A DNA stretch of 53,065 nucleotides from Porticoccaceae bacterium UBA1989 (GCA_002335945.1 DDDD01000088.1:1-53065); one strand, 5' to 3'. Shown: positions 25,080 to 32,972, numbered from the stretch's first letter. A program made the numbers and translations. Notes: generated from the sequence alone by a model not told the origin.

Positions 25080-25107
25080 ATACTGACTTAACAATACTGA
25101 CTTTTAA
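25080..25107. repeat. 14-bp tandem duplication between ilvH and ilvC
   Basis: ATACTGACTTAACA (25080-25093) is followed directly by ATACTGACTTTTAA (25094-25107); the first ten bases are identical. It lies 25 bases beyond the ilvH stop and just before the ilvC ribosome-binding site, and has the same period as the other gene-end repeats in the window. Confidence 0.75.
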
Positions 25108-25122
25108 TATTAGGTGAAATCA

Positions 25123-26139
25123 ATGCAAGTTTATTACGACAAAGACTGTGACCTCTCCATCATCAAGGGCATGAAAGTTGCCATCATTGGTTATGGATCT
25201 CAGGGCCACGCCCACGCCAACAATCTTAAAGATTCTGGTGTTGATGTAACTGTTGGTCTGCGCGCTGGATCTAGTTCAGTAGCTAAAGCCGAAGCCTCTG
25301 GCCTTAAGGTAGATAACGTACCTGCTGCTGTTGCCTCTGCTGACCTGGTTATGATTCTGACCCCTGACGAGTTTCAGTCGCAGCTTTATCGCGATGAGAT
25401 CGAGCCAAACATCAAGCAGGGCGCCACTCTGGCCTTTGCCCACGGTTTTGCTATTCATTACAACCAGGTAGTGCCTCGCGCTGACCTCGACGTCATTATG
25501 ATCGCGCCAAAAGCGCCGGGTCACACAGTGCGTAACGAATTTGTAAATGGCGGCGGTATTCCTGATTTGGTGGCTATCCACCAAGACGCGACTGGCAAGG
25601 CCAAGCAAGTGGCTTTCTCTTACGCCTCAGGTGTGGGTGGTGGTCGTACAGGCATCATCGAAACTACCTTTAAAGACGAAACTGAAACCGATCTGTTCGG
25701 CGAACAGGCCGTACTTTGCGGTGGTGCAGTTGAGCTAGTTAAGGCTGGTTTTGAGACGTTGACCGAAGCGGGTTACGCCCCGGAAATGGCTTACTTTGAA
25801 TGCTTGCACGAGCTCAAGCTAATTGTTGACCTGATGTATCAGGGCGGCATTGCCAACATGAACTACTCCATCTCAAACAATGCTGAGTACGGTGAGTATG
25901 TAACTGGCCCAGAAATCATCAATGCTGAATCACGTCTGGCCATGAAGAATGCGCTTAAGCGTATTCAAAACGGCGAGTATGCGAAGATGTTTATCACTGA
26001 AGGTGCTATGAACTATCCTTCTATGACAGCTTATCGTCGTAACAACGCAGCACACCCCATCGAAAAAGTGGGCGCAGAATTGCGTGGTATGATGCCGTGG
26101 ATTACTAAGAATGCATTGGTTGATAAAGATAAGAACTAG
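25123..26139 (+). CDS. ilvC: Ketol-acid reductoisomerase
   Basis: A 338-residue class I (short) KARI that isomerises and reduces acetolactate/acetohydroxybutyrate with NADPH. The Rossmann motif GYGSQGHAHANNL is near 26-38. The knotted C-terminal domain carries the Mg-binding Asp/Glu residues (ETETDLFGEQ near 187-196; ECLHELKLIVDLMYQGG near 226-242). The ATG at 25123 follows AGGTG by 7 bases and gives the usual MQVYYDKDCDL start; an in-frame GTG at 25114 is less likely. It is followed by a good terminator. Confidence 0.97.
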   Translation: MQVYYDKDCDLSIIKGMKVAIIGYGSQGHAHANNLKDSGVDVTVGLRAGSSSVAKAEASGLKVDNVPAAVASADLVMILTPDEFQSQLYRDEIEPNIKQGATLAFAHGFAIHYNQVVPRADLDVIMIAPKAPGHTVRNEFVNGGGIPDLVAIHQDATGKAKQVAFSYASGVGGGRTGIIETTFKDETETDLFGEQAVLCGGAVELVKAGFETLTEAGYAPEMAYFECLHELKLIVDLMYQGGIANMNYSISNNAEYGEYVTGPEIINAESRLAMKNALKRIQNGEYAKMFITEGAMNYPSMTAYRRNNAAHPIEKVGAELRGMMPWITKNALVDKDKN

Positions 26140-26163
26140 GTACTACTGCTAGTGACAATGTCT

Positions 26164-26193
26164 AAAACGGCTCGCTCTTTAGTGGGCCGTTTT
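26164..26193 (+). terminator. Rho-independent terminator after ilvC
   Basis: AAAACGGC (26164-26171) pairs with GCCGTTTT (26186-26193) around a 14-base loop, 24 bases beyond the ilvC stop. The U-rich 3' arm and position fit the end of the ilvIHC transcript. Confidence 0.75.
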
Positions 26194-26246
26194 ACTGTCT
26201 GTCACGTAGAAAAATGCAACTATAAACATAATAAAATGAGTAGCCG

Positions 26247-27035
26247 ATGAGCACAGAAAATAGCATGACCAGAGTAGTTGCCCTAGATGGCGGCATCAAC
26301 TTTCGCGATATTGGCGGCTACATCAATAATCAGGGCCGCACCGTTAAGTGGCGCAAGATTATGCGCTGCGGACATCTGGCCAACCTGAGTGAGACTGATC
26401 TCGACAGTTTGGAACAGATTGGCGTTAGCAAAATTCATGATTTTCGTCGCAAAGAAGAGCAGGAGCAGTCACCGAGCTGTGCCATTCGGGCTGAATTTAT
26501 CGATGACTATCAAATCTCGATTGGCGATATCTCGCGGTTTTGGGAGTTTCTATTTGGCGGCGAACTGACCGCTGACTCATCACATACCCTAGTGGTTAAT
26601 TCCTACCGCTCGTGCATCGAAGTGGTGATTCCAGCGTTCAGTCGTTTTATGCGCCATATTGTCGATAACGCAGACAATGCATCGGTATTTCATTGTTCCG
26701 CGGGTAAAGACCGCACCGGTATGGCGGCGGCATTGATTCTGTCTGCGCTGGATGTGCCCCGTGAGACTATCATCGAAGACTATATGCTGACCCTCGAGCA
26801 TTATGATTCAGACCGCCTGATCGCAATTGTTGAAGGACATCTGCGTGATGCCAAGGTTGAGAGCTGGGATCGAGAATGGCTCGTTCCCTATTGCTCAGTG
26901 CATGCCGATAATATTGTCGCCTTTCTTGAAGCGATTGATGAAAACTACGGTGATGTTAAAAATTACCTGATAACAGCCCTAGGATTATCCCAAGCGGATC
27001 TGGATAAAATGCAGAGCTGCTATTTAGAAGGTTAA
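26247..27035 (+). CDS. Tyrosine-protein phosphatase family protein
   Basis: A 262-residue protein of the bacterial tyrosine/dual-specificity phosphatase family. The N-terminal GGINFRDIGGY segment (15-25) is typical. The catalytic P-loop is HCSAGKDRTG (His149, nucleophile Cys150, Arg156), within the CX5R consensus. There is no signal peptide, so it is cytoplasmic. Substrates could be phosphotyrosine proteins or phosphoinositide-like molecules; related members differ and sequence does not decide. It lies alone between ilvC and pssA, 50 bases upstream of the latter. Confidence 0.88.
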   Translation: MSTENSMTRVVALDGGINFRDIGGYINNQGRTVKWRKIMRCGHLANLSETDLDSLEQIGVSKIHDFRRKEEQEQSPSCAIRAEFIDDYQISIGDISRFWEFLFGGELTADSSHTLVVNSYRSCIEVVIPAFSRFMRHIVDNADNASVFHCSAGKDRTGMAAALILSALDVPRETIIEDYMLTLEHYDSDRLIAIVEGHLRDAKVESWDREWLVPYCSVHADNIVAFLEAIDENYGDVKNYLITALGLSQADLDKMQSCYLEG

Positions 27036-27085
27036 AAGCCTATAATACTCGGAGATTTTACGCCTATGGACAGAAGAGTAATCCC

Positions 27086-27871
27086 ATGACTAAAAAAGTA
27101 GAGAAAGAAGATAAAGTGGTCAATCTCAAACCGACAGCAGGGGACATGTCTGCCCGCCGCAAAGGTATCTACTTATTGCCTAACTTGCTCACTACTGGCG
27201 CATTGTTTTGTGGCTTTTATGCGGTGCTCTCTGGCTTTAGTGGCGAGTACGAATGGGCCGCCATGGCTATTTTTGCCGCCATGATCTTTGATGGCCTGGA
27301 TGGTCGCGTCGCGCGCATGACCAATACTCAAAGTGACTTTGGCGTTCAGTACGACAGCCTGTCCGACATGGTGTCTTTCGGTGTGGCCCCTGCGGTGGTT
27401 GCCTACGGCTGGGGACTGACCAGTCTGGGTAAGTTGGGTTTAGCCGCAGCCTTTGTCTATGCGTCCTGCGCGGCACTGCGTCTGGCTCGATTTAATGTTC
27501 AGGCCGAACTTTCCGATAATAAGAACTTTACCGGGTTACCCAGTCCAGCCGCTGCAGCCATTGTTGCCGGCCTGGTATGGTCCACCTATCAAATGGAAGC
27601 CTCAGCAGCCACCGCTATTATTGGCGCTGTCATTACCGCGGTTGCTGGTTTACTGATGGTTTCAAACTTTAAGTACCCCAGCTTTAAAGAAGTGGACTTG
27701 CGGGGCAAGGTACCGTTTATGGTAATCCTGTCTGTGGTGATGGGCTTTGTGGTTATCACCATTGATCCGCCACGTATTCTGTTTACTCTGGCGATAGTAT
27801 TTGGTTTTTCTGCCCCCCTGATCTGGGCATGGAAAAAGATGACCTCGTTGGTAGCCAATAAAGCGAAGTAA
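27086..27871 (+). CDS. pssA: CDP-diacylglycerol--serine O-phosphatidyltransferase
   Basis: A 261-residue membrane protein of the CDP-alcohol phosphotransferase family. The signature DG-x2-GR-x-AR-x8-G-x3-D-x3-D is visible in DGLDGRVARMTNTQSDFGVQ...DSLSD near residues 69-96. About six hydrophobic segments follow. It makes phosphatidylserine, the precursor of phosphatidylethanolamine, at the inner membrane. A charged N-terminal tail of about 25 residues precedes the first membrane segment. pssA immediately upstream of leuA is a known arrangement in some gammaproteobacteria. There is a dyad after its stop (TTGGCA/TGCCAA) without a T-run. Confidence 0.93.
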   Translation: MTKKVEKEDKVVNLKPTAGDMSARRKGIYLLPNLLTTGALFCGFYAVLSGFSGEYEWAAMAIFAAMIFDGLDGRVARMTNTQSDFGVQYDSLSDMVSFGVAPAVVAYGWGLTSLGKLGLAAAFVYASCAALRLARFNVQAELSDNKNFTGLPSPAAAAIVAGLVWSTYQMEASAATAIIGAVITAVAGLLMVSNFKYPSFKEVDLRGKVPFMVILSVVMGFVVITIDPPRILFTLAIVFGFSAPLIWAWKKMTSLVANKAK

Positions 27872-27913
27872 GTTAGCCTTGGCATCAGTGCCAAAAACTG
27901 GTTGAATAGACCC

Positions 27914-28000
27914 ATGAGTAATCCAATAGAAAAATTTGTAGCGGCCATCAGTCTTGCGACTGTTGTTTCTGCACGTGGATTACTTCTTCTCCTGCCCTGA
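27914..28000 (+). CDS. leuL: leu operon leader peptide
   Basis: A 28-codon ORF, MSNPIEKFVAAISLATVVSA then RGLLLLLP, ending in TGA. The run of five consecutive leucine codons (TTA CTT CTT CTC CTG) near the end, 152 bases upstream of leuA, is the hallmark of a translation-controlled attenuator that senses charged tRNA-Leu. The stop codon lies in the loop of a small hairpin (TGCCC 27993-27997 with GGGCA 28002-28006). I see no strong Shine-Dalgarno upstream. It is too short to be in usual gene lists. Confidence 0.8.
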   Translation: MSNPIEKFVAAISLATVVSARGLLLLLP

Positions 28001-28132
28001 GGGGCATCTATCGTTATACCTCATCCAAAATTTCGTTTATTGCATCATTTGCAATAAAATTCTAGCCCCACAGGGGGTGAATCCGTTTTACAATGGAGCC
28101 ATTAAAGTAAGCGCTTAAAAAGCCATGGCTCC
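27993..28132 (+). promoter_or_regulatory. leuA leader RNA with alternative pairings
   Basis: Downstream of the Leu codons several pairings compete. They are a hairpin at the leader stop codon (27993-28006), GGGGC at 28001-28005 with GCCCC at 28065-28069, an 8-bp hairpin 28036-28043/28051-28058, a CCCC/GGGG hairpin at 28066-28076, and an 8-bp stem GGAGCCAT 28095-28102 with ATGGCTCC 28125-28132. The last lies 4 bases before the leuA ribosome-binding site (AGGAAGAG, 28137-28144). No hairpin is followed by a clean T-run, so control may act on translation initiation or by a Rho-dependent step; this is inference. Confidence 0.55.
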
Positions 28133-28152
28133 CATCAGGAAGAGAAAACAAC

Positions 28153-29712
28153 ATGAAGAGCACAGAGCAGTCTAAAGAGAAATTAGTCATTTTTGATACC
28201 ACCTTGCGCGATGGCGAACAGAGCCCCGGCGCATCCATGACCAAAGATGAAAAAGTACGTATTGCCAAAGCCCTAGAAAAAATGGGTGTCGATGTTATTG
28301 AAGCGGGCTTCGCTATCTCCAGTCAGGGAGACTTTGAAGCCGTTCAGGCTATTGCCAATACAGTCACTGAAAGCCGTATTTGCAGCCTGTCGAGAGCGAT
28401 TAGCGGTGATATTGAGCGCGCCGCAGAGGCCCTTAAAGGCGCCAATGCTGGCCGCATACATACTTTTATAGCCACATCGCCCATTCATATGAAACACAAG
28501 CTTCAGATGGAACCCGACCAGGTTCTTGAACAGGCAGTGGGCGCGGTAAAGATCGCCCGCGGTCTGATTGATGATGTTGAGTTTTCATTGGAAGATGCCA
28601 GCCGCACCGAATTTGAGTTTATGTGCCGCATCACCGAAGCGGTAATTAATGCCGGTGCTCGTACCATTAACCTGCCTGATACCGTGGGCTATTCCGATCC
28701 CGGTGAATATGGCCATATGATTAGCCGCCTGTTAAACACCGTGCCCAACGCCGACAAGGCGATTTTTTCCGTCCACTGCCACAATGACTTGGGCTTGGCC
28801 GTGGCCAATAGTTTGAGTGCGGTGCAGGCCGGCGCGCGGCAGGTTGAATGCACCATCAATGGTTTGGGTGAGCGGGCCGGTAACGCCTCTCTGGAAGAAA
28901 TCGTAATGGCCATTCGCACCCGCAGAGACCTATTCCCCGTTGAGACTGGCATAGATACCGTGCATATAGTGCCAACTTCTCGTCTGGTTTCCAGTATTAC
29001 TGGCTTCCCTGTGCAACCCAACAAAGCCATTGTGGGCGCTAATGCCTTTGCCCATGAATCCGGTATTCACCAGGATGGCATTTTAAAATTTCGTGAAACC
29101 TACGAAATTATGAGAGCCGAGGATGTGGGCTGGAGCACTAATAAGTTGACCCTGGGTAAGCTGTCAGGCCGCGCCGCATTTGCCGCGCGCCTTGAAGAAC
29201 TGGGTATTAGCTTTGATGGCAAAGAAGAGTTCAACAAAGCCTTTGTGGGCTTTAAAGAGTTGGCCGATAAGAAGCGCGAAATCTTTGATGAAGATTTGCA
29301 GGCGCTGGTGTCCGACGTGCAGATGGGCACCGAAGATGACCCCTTAACGGTTATTGATCTTGAGGTACTCTCTAAATCGGGTCAGTTACCTCAGGCCAAA
29401 ATTGGCGTGCGCTACCAAGACAAAGAGCATCGCTCTGAAGCCACTGGCGACGGTGCCGTTGATGCCATTTTCAATGCTATCGAAAAGCTGGTTAATAGTG
29501 AGACCAATCTACAGCTGTACTCCGTTAATGCCGTCACTCAGGGCACCGATTCTCAGGGTGAGGTCACTGTGCGTTTGGAGAAAGATGGCCGTATTATCAA
29601 TGGTTTGGGAGCAGACACGGATATATTGCTGGCCAGTGCCAAGGCTTATTTGAATGCCCTGACATTGATGCGTAATCCCGGTCGCCTGCATCCACAACTT
29701 GGCGGTGTCTAG
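28153..29712 (+). CDS. leuA: 2-isopropylmalate synthase
   Basis: A 519-residue LeuA, first enzyme of leucine synthesis (acetyl-CoA plus 2-ketoisovalerate). The catalytic TIM barrel begins FDTTLRDGEQSPGASM near residues 13-28 and has the metal-binding SVHCHNDLGLAVANSL stretch near 205-220 (H-x-H). The C-terminal regulatory domain for leucine feedback occupies about 390-510. Length is typical of the short proteobacterial type. It is preceded by a leucine-codon leader. The stop overlaps the GTG start of the HolD-like gene by one base (TAGTG), so leuA, holD and rimI probably share a transcript. Confidence 0.96.
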   Translation: MKSTEQSKEKLVIFDTTLRDGEQSPGASMTKDEKVRIAKALEKMGVDVIEAGFAISSQGDFEAVQAIANTVTESRICSLSRAISGDIERAAEALKGANAGRIHTFIATSPIHMKHKLQMEPDQVLEQAVGAVKIARGLIDDVEFSLEDASRTEFEFMCRITEAVINAGARTINLPDTVGYSDPGEYGHMISRLLNTVPNADKAIFSVHCHNDLGLAVANSLSAVQAGARQVECTINGLGERAGNASLEEIVMAIRTRRDLFPVETGIDTVHIVPTSRLVSSITGFPVQPNKAIVGANAFAHESGIHQDGILKFRETYEIMRAEDVGWSTNKLTLGKLSGRAAFAARLEELGISFDGKEEFNKAFVGFKELADKKREIFDEDLQALVSDVQMGTEDDPLTVIDLEVLSKSGQLPQAKIGVRYQDKEHRSEATGDGAVDAIFNAIEKLVNSETNLQLYSVNAVTQGTDSQGEVTVRLEKDGRIINGLGADTDILLASAKAYLNALTLMRNPGRLHPQLGGV

Positions 29713-30533
29713 TGGCCAATGCGCTTCATAATCAATACTTGCAGACTCTGGGTGTCGTTCAATACGTGCCCAGAGACCTGCCACTGGTATCGATAGTTGC
29801 GCAGCCAGTTGTATCGACTGAAGTTGCTAGCTCGTCTGACAGCCTGATTGATTTTGATGCAGCGCCAGAGACAATAAGCACCTCAGTAAGCACCCCAACA
29901 AACACCTCAGTAAATAGTCAGGTTAGTAGCACGCCAGAAAGTCTCGAAGCCATGACCAAAAGTATGGCAGAGCTCAGCAACCTTAATCTCGACAATAAGG
30001 TTAAGCCTGGAATCAAGGTTGCAGAACCAAAGCAAGAGCAAGAAGCCCCGAGCAGCATTGCGGTTAAGTTTGCACTGTGGCAGCCCACGGATGACTTGCT
30101 GATCTGTAGCTCAGTAGAGGGCTCTTTGCCGGATCCAGAGCAGATTTTACTGCTGGGCAATATTCTACTGGCGATGGGGCAGGGCGCAGGCCAATTACCG
30201 CAAATGGACATTGTTGAATGGCCTCCCTATCCCAATGCCCGTGGTGATAGCGGTGAAGTACGTGAATTTTTAGCCACCTTAATCAAGGCGCGCATCGACA
30301 GTAAATCTGCCAAGACATTGTTACTCATGGGTGATGCAGCTGCAGAATGGCTTCTGACCAGCGATGAAAAAGCCGCCACCGCCAATGGTCAGGTGAGTAT
30401 CTTTGGGCAGATTACGGCCCTGCTAGTGCCCTCTCTCAGAGAGATGATCAAACAGCCTTCGAGTAAGCGCAAAACCTGGCAGACTATTCGCTTCCTGTCG
30501 CCTCAGCGGCATGTGCATAAAGCGCAGCCTTGA
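29712..30533 (+). CDS. HolD-like protein (DNA polymerase III psi subunit) with a long linker
   Basis: A 273-residue protein immediately before rimI, the position of holD in many gammaproteobacteria. The N-terminus (residues 8-23, QYLQTLGVVQYVPRDL) resembles the start of psi, which contacts the DnaX clamp-loader subunits. The C-terminal half (about 118-273) begins with an LLICSSVEGSLPDPEQILLLGNIL segment reminiscent of the psi core. Between them is an about 80-residue Ser/Thr/Pro/Gln-rich, low-complexity linker (35-115), so the protein is about twice the length of E. coli psi (137). It starts at GTG, overlapping the leuA stop by one base, and overlaps the rimI frame. The identity is a pattern-and-context call, not certain. 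Its stop codon lies in a 14-15-bp tandem repeat. Confidence 0.55.
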   Translation: MANALHNQYLQTLGVVQYVPRDLPLVSIVAQPVVSTEVASSSDSLIDFDAAPETISTSVSTPTNTSVNSQVSSTPESLEAMTKSMAELSNLNLDNKVKPGIKVAEPKQEQEAPSSIAVKFALWQPTDDLLICSSVEGSLPDPEQILLLGNILLAMGQGAGQLPQMDIVEWPPYPNARGDSGEVREFLATLIKARIDSKSAKTLLLMGDAAAEWLLTSDEKAATANGQVSIFGQITALLVPSLREMIKQPSSKRKTWQTIRFLSPQRHVHKAQP

Positions 30534-31023
30534 GGCTTCAGCGTTGAGCACTTCAGTCTTGAACCCTTCAAATAAAAAGCAAGATTCTATTCGCGATATG
30601 CAGATCGCTGATCTGGGACAGGTGGTTGCCATAGAGCAGCTTATTTCCCAATCTCCCTGGAGTCTCAAACAGTTTGAACAGAGCCTAGACGATGCAACGG
30701 TATTGGCCAGGGCGGATAAAATCATTGGTTTTGTGGTGATCGCCTCAGTCCTCGGTGAGGCAGAAATACATAATTTGGCCGTTCACCCAGATTATCAGGG
30801 CCTAGGATTCGGATCCCTGCTATTAGACGATGCATTGGCTCAGTTGCCTGAAAGCATCAGGCTATTGCACCTTGAGGTTAGGGCGTCCAATTTCCCAGCG
30901 ATTCGCTTATATCTGCAGAGAGATTTTGTGCAGATGGGGGAGCGTAGAGACTATTATAAAACTGAGTATGGCCGTGAGGATGCGCTTCTAATGTCCAAGC
31001 GAGTTGGTACTGATAAAGATTAA
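30511..31023 (+). CDS. rimI: Ribosomal-protein-alanine N-acetyltransferase RimI
   Basis: A GNAT acetyltransferase that acetylates the N-terminal alanine of S18. The first strand is IRDMQIADLGQVVAIEQ, and the acetyl-CoA loop is HPDYQGLGFGSLLLDDAL (Q/R-x-x-G-x-G/A). LHLEVRASNFPAIRLYLQRDF near residues 125-145 is the RimI-typical LEVRxxNxxAxxLY region. Translation from 30511 gives 170 residues, about 20 more than usual. The first about 28 are encoded by the repeat region after holD, and a start nearer 30544 (TTG) is possible. It overlaps the upstream gene by 23 bases. Confidence 0.88.
   Translation: MCIKRSLEASALSTSVLNPSNKKQDSIRDMQIADLGQVVAIEQLISQSPWSLKQFEQSLDDATVLARADKIIGFVVIASVLGEAEIHNLAVHPDYQGLGFGSLLLDDALAQLPESIRLLHLEVRASNFPAIRLYLQRDFVQMGERRDYYKTEYGREDALLMSKRVGTDKD
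30525..30568. repeat. 14-15-bp degenerate tandem repeat spanning the holD stop
   Basis: Units CAGCCTTGAGGCTT (30525-30538), CAGCGTTGAGCACTT (30539-30553) and CAGTCTTGAACCCTT (30554-30568) follow each other. The TGA stop of the HolD-like gene (30531-30533) is inside the first unit and a TTGA trinucleotide context is kept in all three. The array is translated in another frame as the N-terminus of rimI if the upstream start is used. Confidence 0.65.
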
Positions 31024-31066
31024 AATTTGTTACCCTGAGGTAACTACAATTAAAGAGAGGCGGTTA

Positions 31067-31513
31067 ATGGATATTCAAATGCTGTATTGGCACTGGTTAG
31101 TCCTGGGGATTTTACTGATTATCGGTGAAATTTTTATTCCCAGTTTCACCATTCTTTGGTTTGGGCTAGGTGCCCTGGTAGTGGCCGTTGCTCTGCTGCT
31201 GGTCGATATGCCCTTTAGCATACAGGTACTGCTGTGGACCCTTTCATCCGTTGCGTTTACGGTACTCTGGTTCAAGGCTGTAAAACCCAGAATGACTAGC
31301 AGTAATATCAGCGCTGAAGCCCATGATTCTGCCATCGGAGAGTCGGGGCAGGTGATTAAAGAGCCCACAGACACCACTCATGGCAGGCTGCGTTTTAGCA
31401 CGCCAGTATTGGATCGCGACGAGTGGGAATTTACCTGCGACACCGAAGTTGCCCTTGGCGATCGTCTATATATTAAGGAAATTTCTGGTGACCTCCTTCT
31501 GGTCCAAAAGTAG
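31067..31513 (+). CDS. NfeD-family membrane protein
   Basis: A 148-residue short NfeD protein: two or three membrane segments in residues 5-70 (WHWLVLGILLIIGEIFIPSF, then hydrophobic stretches to about 72), followed by an OB-fold domain at about 85-145. Short NfeD proteins pair with SPFH/stomatin proteins, and the SPFH gene is indeed next (31583). They are thought to organise membrane microdomains or quality control. The ATG at 31067 is chosen because GAGAGG precedes it and the protein then begins with the membrane helix; the frame remains open upstream. The stop codon lies inside the first unit of a 14-bp tandem array. Confidence 0.88.
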   Translation: MDIQMLYWHWLVLGILLIIGEIFIPSFTILWFGLGALVVAVALLLVDMPFSIQVLLWTLSSVAFTVLWFKAVKPRMTSSNISAEAHDSAIGESGQVIKEPTDTTHGRLRFSTPVLDRDEWEFTCDTEVALGDRLYIKEISGDLLLVQK

Positions 31514-31555
31514 TGGTCTAAAAGTAGCGGTCTAAAAGTAATGGCCCAAAAGATT
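31500..31555. repeat. Four 14-bp tandem repeats spanning the nfeD stop
   Basis: TGGTCCAAAAGTAG (31500-31513), TGGTCTAAAAGTAG (31514-31527), CGGTCTAAAAGTAA (31528-31541) and TGGCCCAAAAGATT (31542-31555). The first unit encodes the last residues and TAG stop of the NfeD protein, and two further units repeat the AAAAGTAG/TAA end. The array fills most of the gap to the SPFH gene. Confidence 0.92.
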
Positions 31556-31582
31556 AATTAATGTTTTTTAAGGAGCAAGTTG

Positions 31583-32434
31583 ATGGAAGGTATCATCGTT
31601 ACATCGTTAGTGTTTTTATTAGTCATCGTTACCCTATTAAAAGGTATTCGACTGGTACCTCAGGGATCCAAGTGGGTTGTTCAACGTCTGGGTAAGTATC
31701 ACAAATCACTGCACCCAGGACTGAATTTGATTATTCCCTATATTGATGACGTGGCGTTTAAAGCAACGACCAAAGATATAGTGCTGGATATTCCCTCCCA
31801 GGAAGTAATTACTCTGGATAACGTGGTCATTATCGCCAACGCGGTTGCCTACATTAATATTATTTCTCCAGAGAAAGCGGTCTATGGTGTTGAAGACTAT
31901 GAACTGGCCATTCGTACCCTTGTGCAGACCTCATTGCGTTCGATCGTTGGTGAGATGACTCTGGATGACGCGTTGTGTTCACGTGACCAGATAAAAGCGA
32001 AGCTTAAAGCCTCTATCTCAGATGATATTGCCGACTGGGGTATCACTCTGAAGACCGTCGAAATCCAAGATATTAATCCATCCGGCACCATGCAGCAGGC
32101 GATGGAAGAGCAGGCCGCGGCAGAGCGTCAGCGTCGCGCTACAGTCACTCGCGCCGACGGTGAAAAGACCGCCGCTATCCTTGAGGCGGATGGCAGATTG
32201 GAAGCCTCACGTCGCGATGCCGAGGCCCAGGTGGTATTGGCCGAAGCAACCAAGACAGCCCTGACCAAAGTGAACGAGGCTATTCAAGACAAAGAGTTGC
32301 CGGCTATGTATCTGCTGGGTGAGAAATATATTGATGCGATGAAGAGCATGTCCAGGTCTTCTAACGCTAAGTTGATTGTTCTGCCTGCAGATATCCCCGC
32401 GGCAGTGCGCGGCATAATGAATAATACTAAGTAG
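31583..32434 (+). CDS. qmcA: SPFH/Band 7 membrane protease-associated protein (QmcA/stomatin-like)
   Basis: A 283-residue SPFH-domain protein: one N-terminal membrane anchor (residues about 2-20), the Band 7 domain (about 22-180, with VPQGSKWVVQRLGKYHKSLHPGLN cut by a turn at 28-50 and the DVALDIPSQ-like strand), then a charged Ala/Glu-rich coiled coil (about 180-235; EEQAAAERQRRATVTRADGEKTAAI and onward). It oligomerises at the inner membrane and is associated with FtsH-type quality control in E. coli (QmcA). ATG 31583 is preferred over the TTG at 31580 given AAGGAG 8 bases upstream. It pairs with the preceding nfeD. Confidence 0.9.
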   Translation: MEGIIVTSLVFLLVIVTLLKGIRLVPQGSKWVVQRLGKYHKSLHPGLNLIIPYIDDVAFKATTKDIVLDIPSQEVITLDNVVIIANAVAYINIISPEKAVYGVEDYELAIRTLVQTSLRSIVGEMTLDDALCSRDQIKAKLKASISDDIADWGITLKTVEIQDINPSGTMQQAMEEQAAAERQRRATVTRADGEKTAAILEADGRLEASRRDAEAQVVLAEATKTALTKVNEAIQDKELPAMYLLGEKYIDAMKSMSRSSNAKLIVLPADIPAAVRGIMNNTK

Positions 32435-32485
32435 TAATCCTAGAAATTCTAGTAAGACGTGGCGGAGTGCGGGTAATAGATCGAG

Positions 32486-32518
32486 CGTCAACCGAACCTG
32501 AGGGTTGGCGTTTTGTTT
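32486..32518 (+). terminator. Rho-independent terminator after the SPFH gene
   Basis: CGTCAACC (32486-32493) pairs with GGTTGGCG (32503-32510; one G-T pair), 9-base loop, followed by TTTTGTTT. It is a strong candidate for ending the nfeD-SPFH transcript. Confidence 0.75.
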
Positions 32519-32534
32519 AAAGGACTGTTTCTTA

Positions 32535-32560
32535 AGAGAGTCTTTTTAAGAGACTCTTTG
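32535..32560 (+). terminator. Second hairpin upstream of the lipoprotein gene
   Basis: AAGAGAGTC-type arm (32535-32543) pairs with AGACTCTTT (32551-32559), about 9 bp including one G-T. It comes 17 bases after the first terminator and just before the ribosome-binding site (AGGAGG, 32564-32569) of the next gene. It may be a backup terminator or a 5'-leader hairpin. Confidence 0.5.
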
Positions 32561-32594
32561 TTTAGGAGGCTAAATAATGTACAAGGAAAATACC

Positions 32595-32972
32595 ATGCTT
32601 AAATTATGGCTGTCAGCGACGGTTGTCGTTCTTCTTACTGGCTGTTCCAATGGCTACCGCTACGGTGCGCCGGAGCAGGTGGTTATCGATACCCTCGGTG
32701 TCGATCCCTATGAATATCAGGTCGATCTGGCCGACTGTGAAGAATATGCCCATCAAATTAGTGTTGGCGAACGCACTGCTGAAGGTGCGGTAGAAGGCGC
32801 CGTGGTCGGAGGCGTGCTGGGTGCCGTGCTAGGTGACAGCGATACTGCAAAGCGCAGCGCAGGCGCGGGTGCTGTTTTAGGTGGCGTCAAAGGTAACAAG
32901 CGTGCTCGCCATGAGCAGGACCGTATTGTTAAGCGCTGCCTGATCGGGCGGGGCTATAAGGTTTTAAACTAG
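32595..32972 (+). CDS. Glycine-zipper lipoprotein
   Basis: A small outer-membrane lipoprotein of 125 residues: signal peptide MLKLWLSATVVVLLTGC with Cys17 as lipidation site, then a short variable region and a glycine-zipper segment (GAVEGAVVGGVLGAVLG and GAGAVLGGVKG near residues 66-100). A Cys-bearing tail (VKRCLIGRGYKVLN) resembles other glycine-zipper proteins. The exact function is unknown; such proteins span or insert into membranes. An in-frame ATG at 32577 adds six charged residues and follows AGGAGG at the proper spacing, so 32577 may be the true start; both keep the signal peptide. Confidence 0.8.
   Translation: MLKLWLSATVVVLLTGCSNGYRYGAPEQVVIDTLGVDPYEYQVDLADCEEYAHQISVGERTAEGAVEGAVVGGVLGAVLGDSDTAKRSAGAGAVLGGVKGNKRARHEQDRIVKRCLIGRGYKVLN

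Noticed and set aside
27872..27900. Terminator after pssA (TTGGCA/TGCCAA dyad)
   Set aside because: The stem is followed by AAAAACTGG on the plus strand, not by a T-run, so intrinsic termination toward leuA is not supported.
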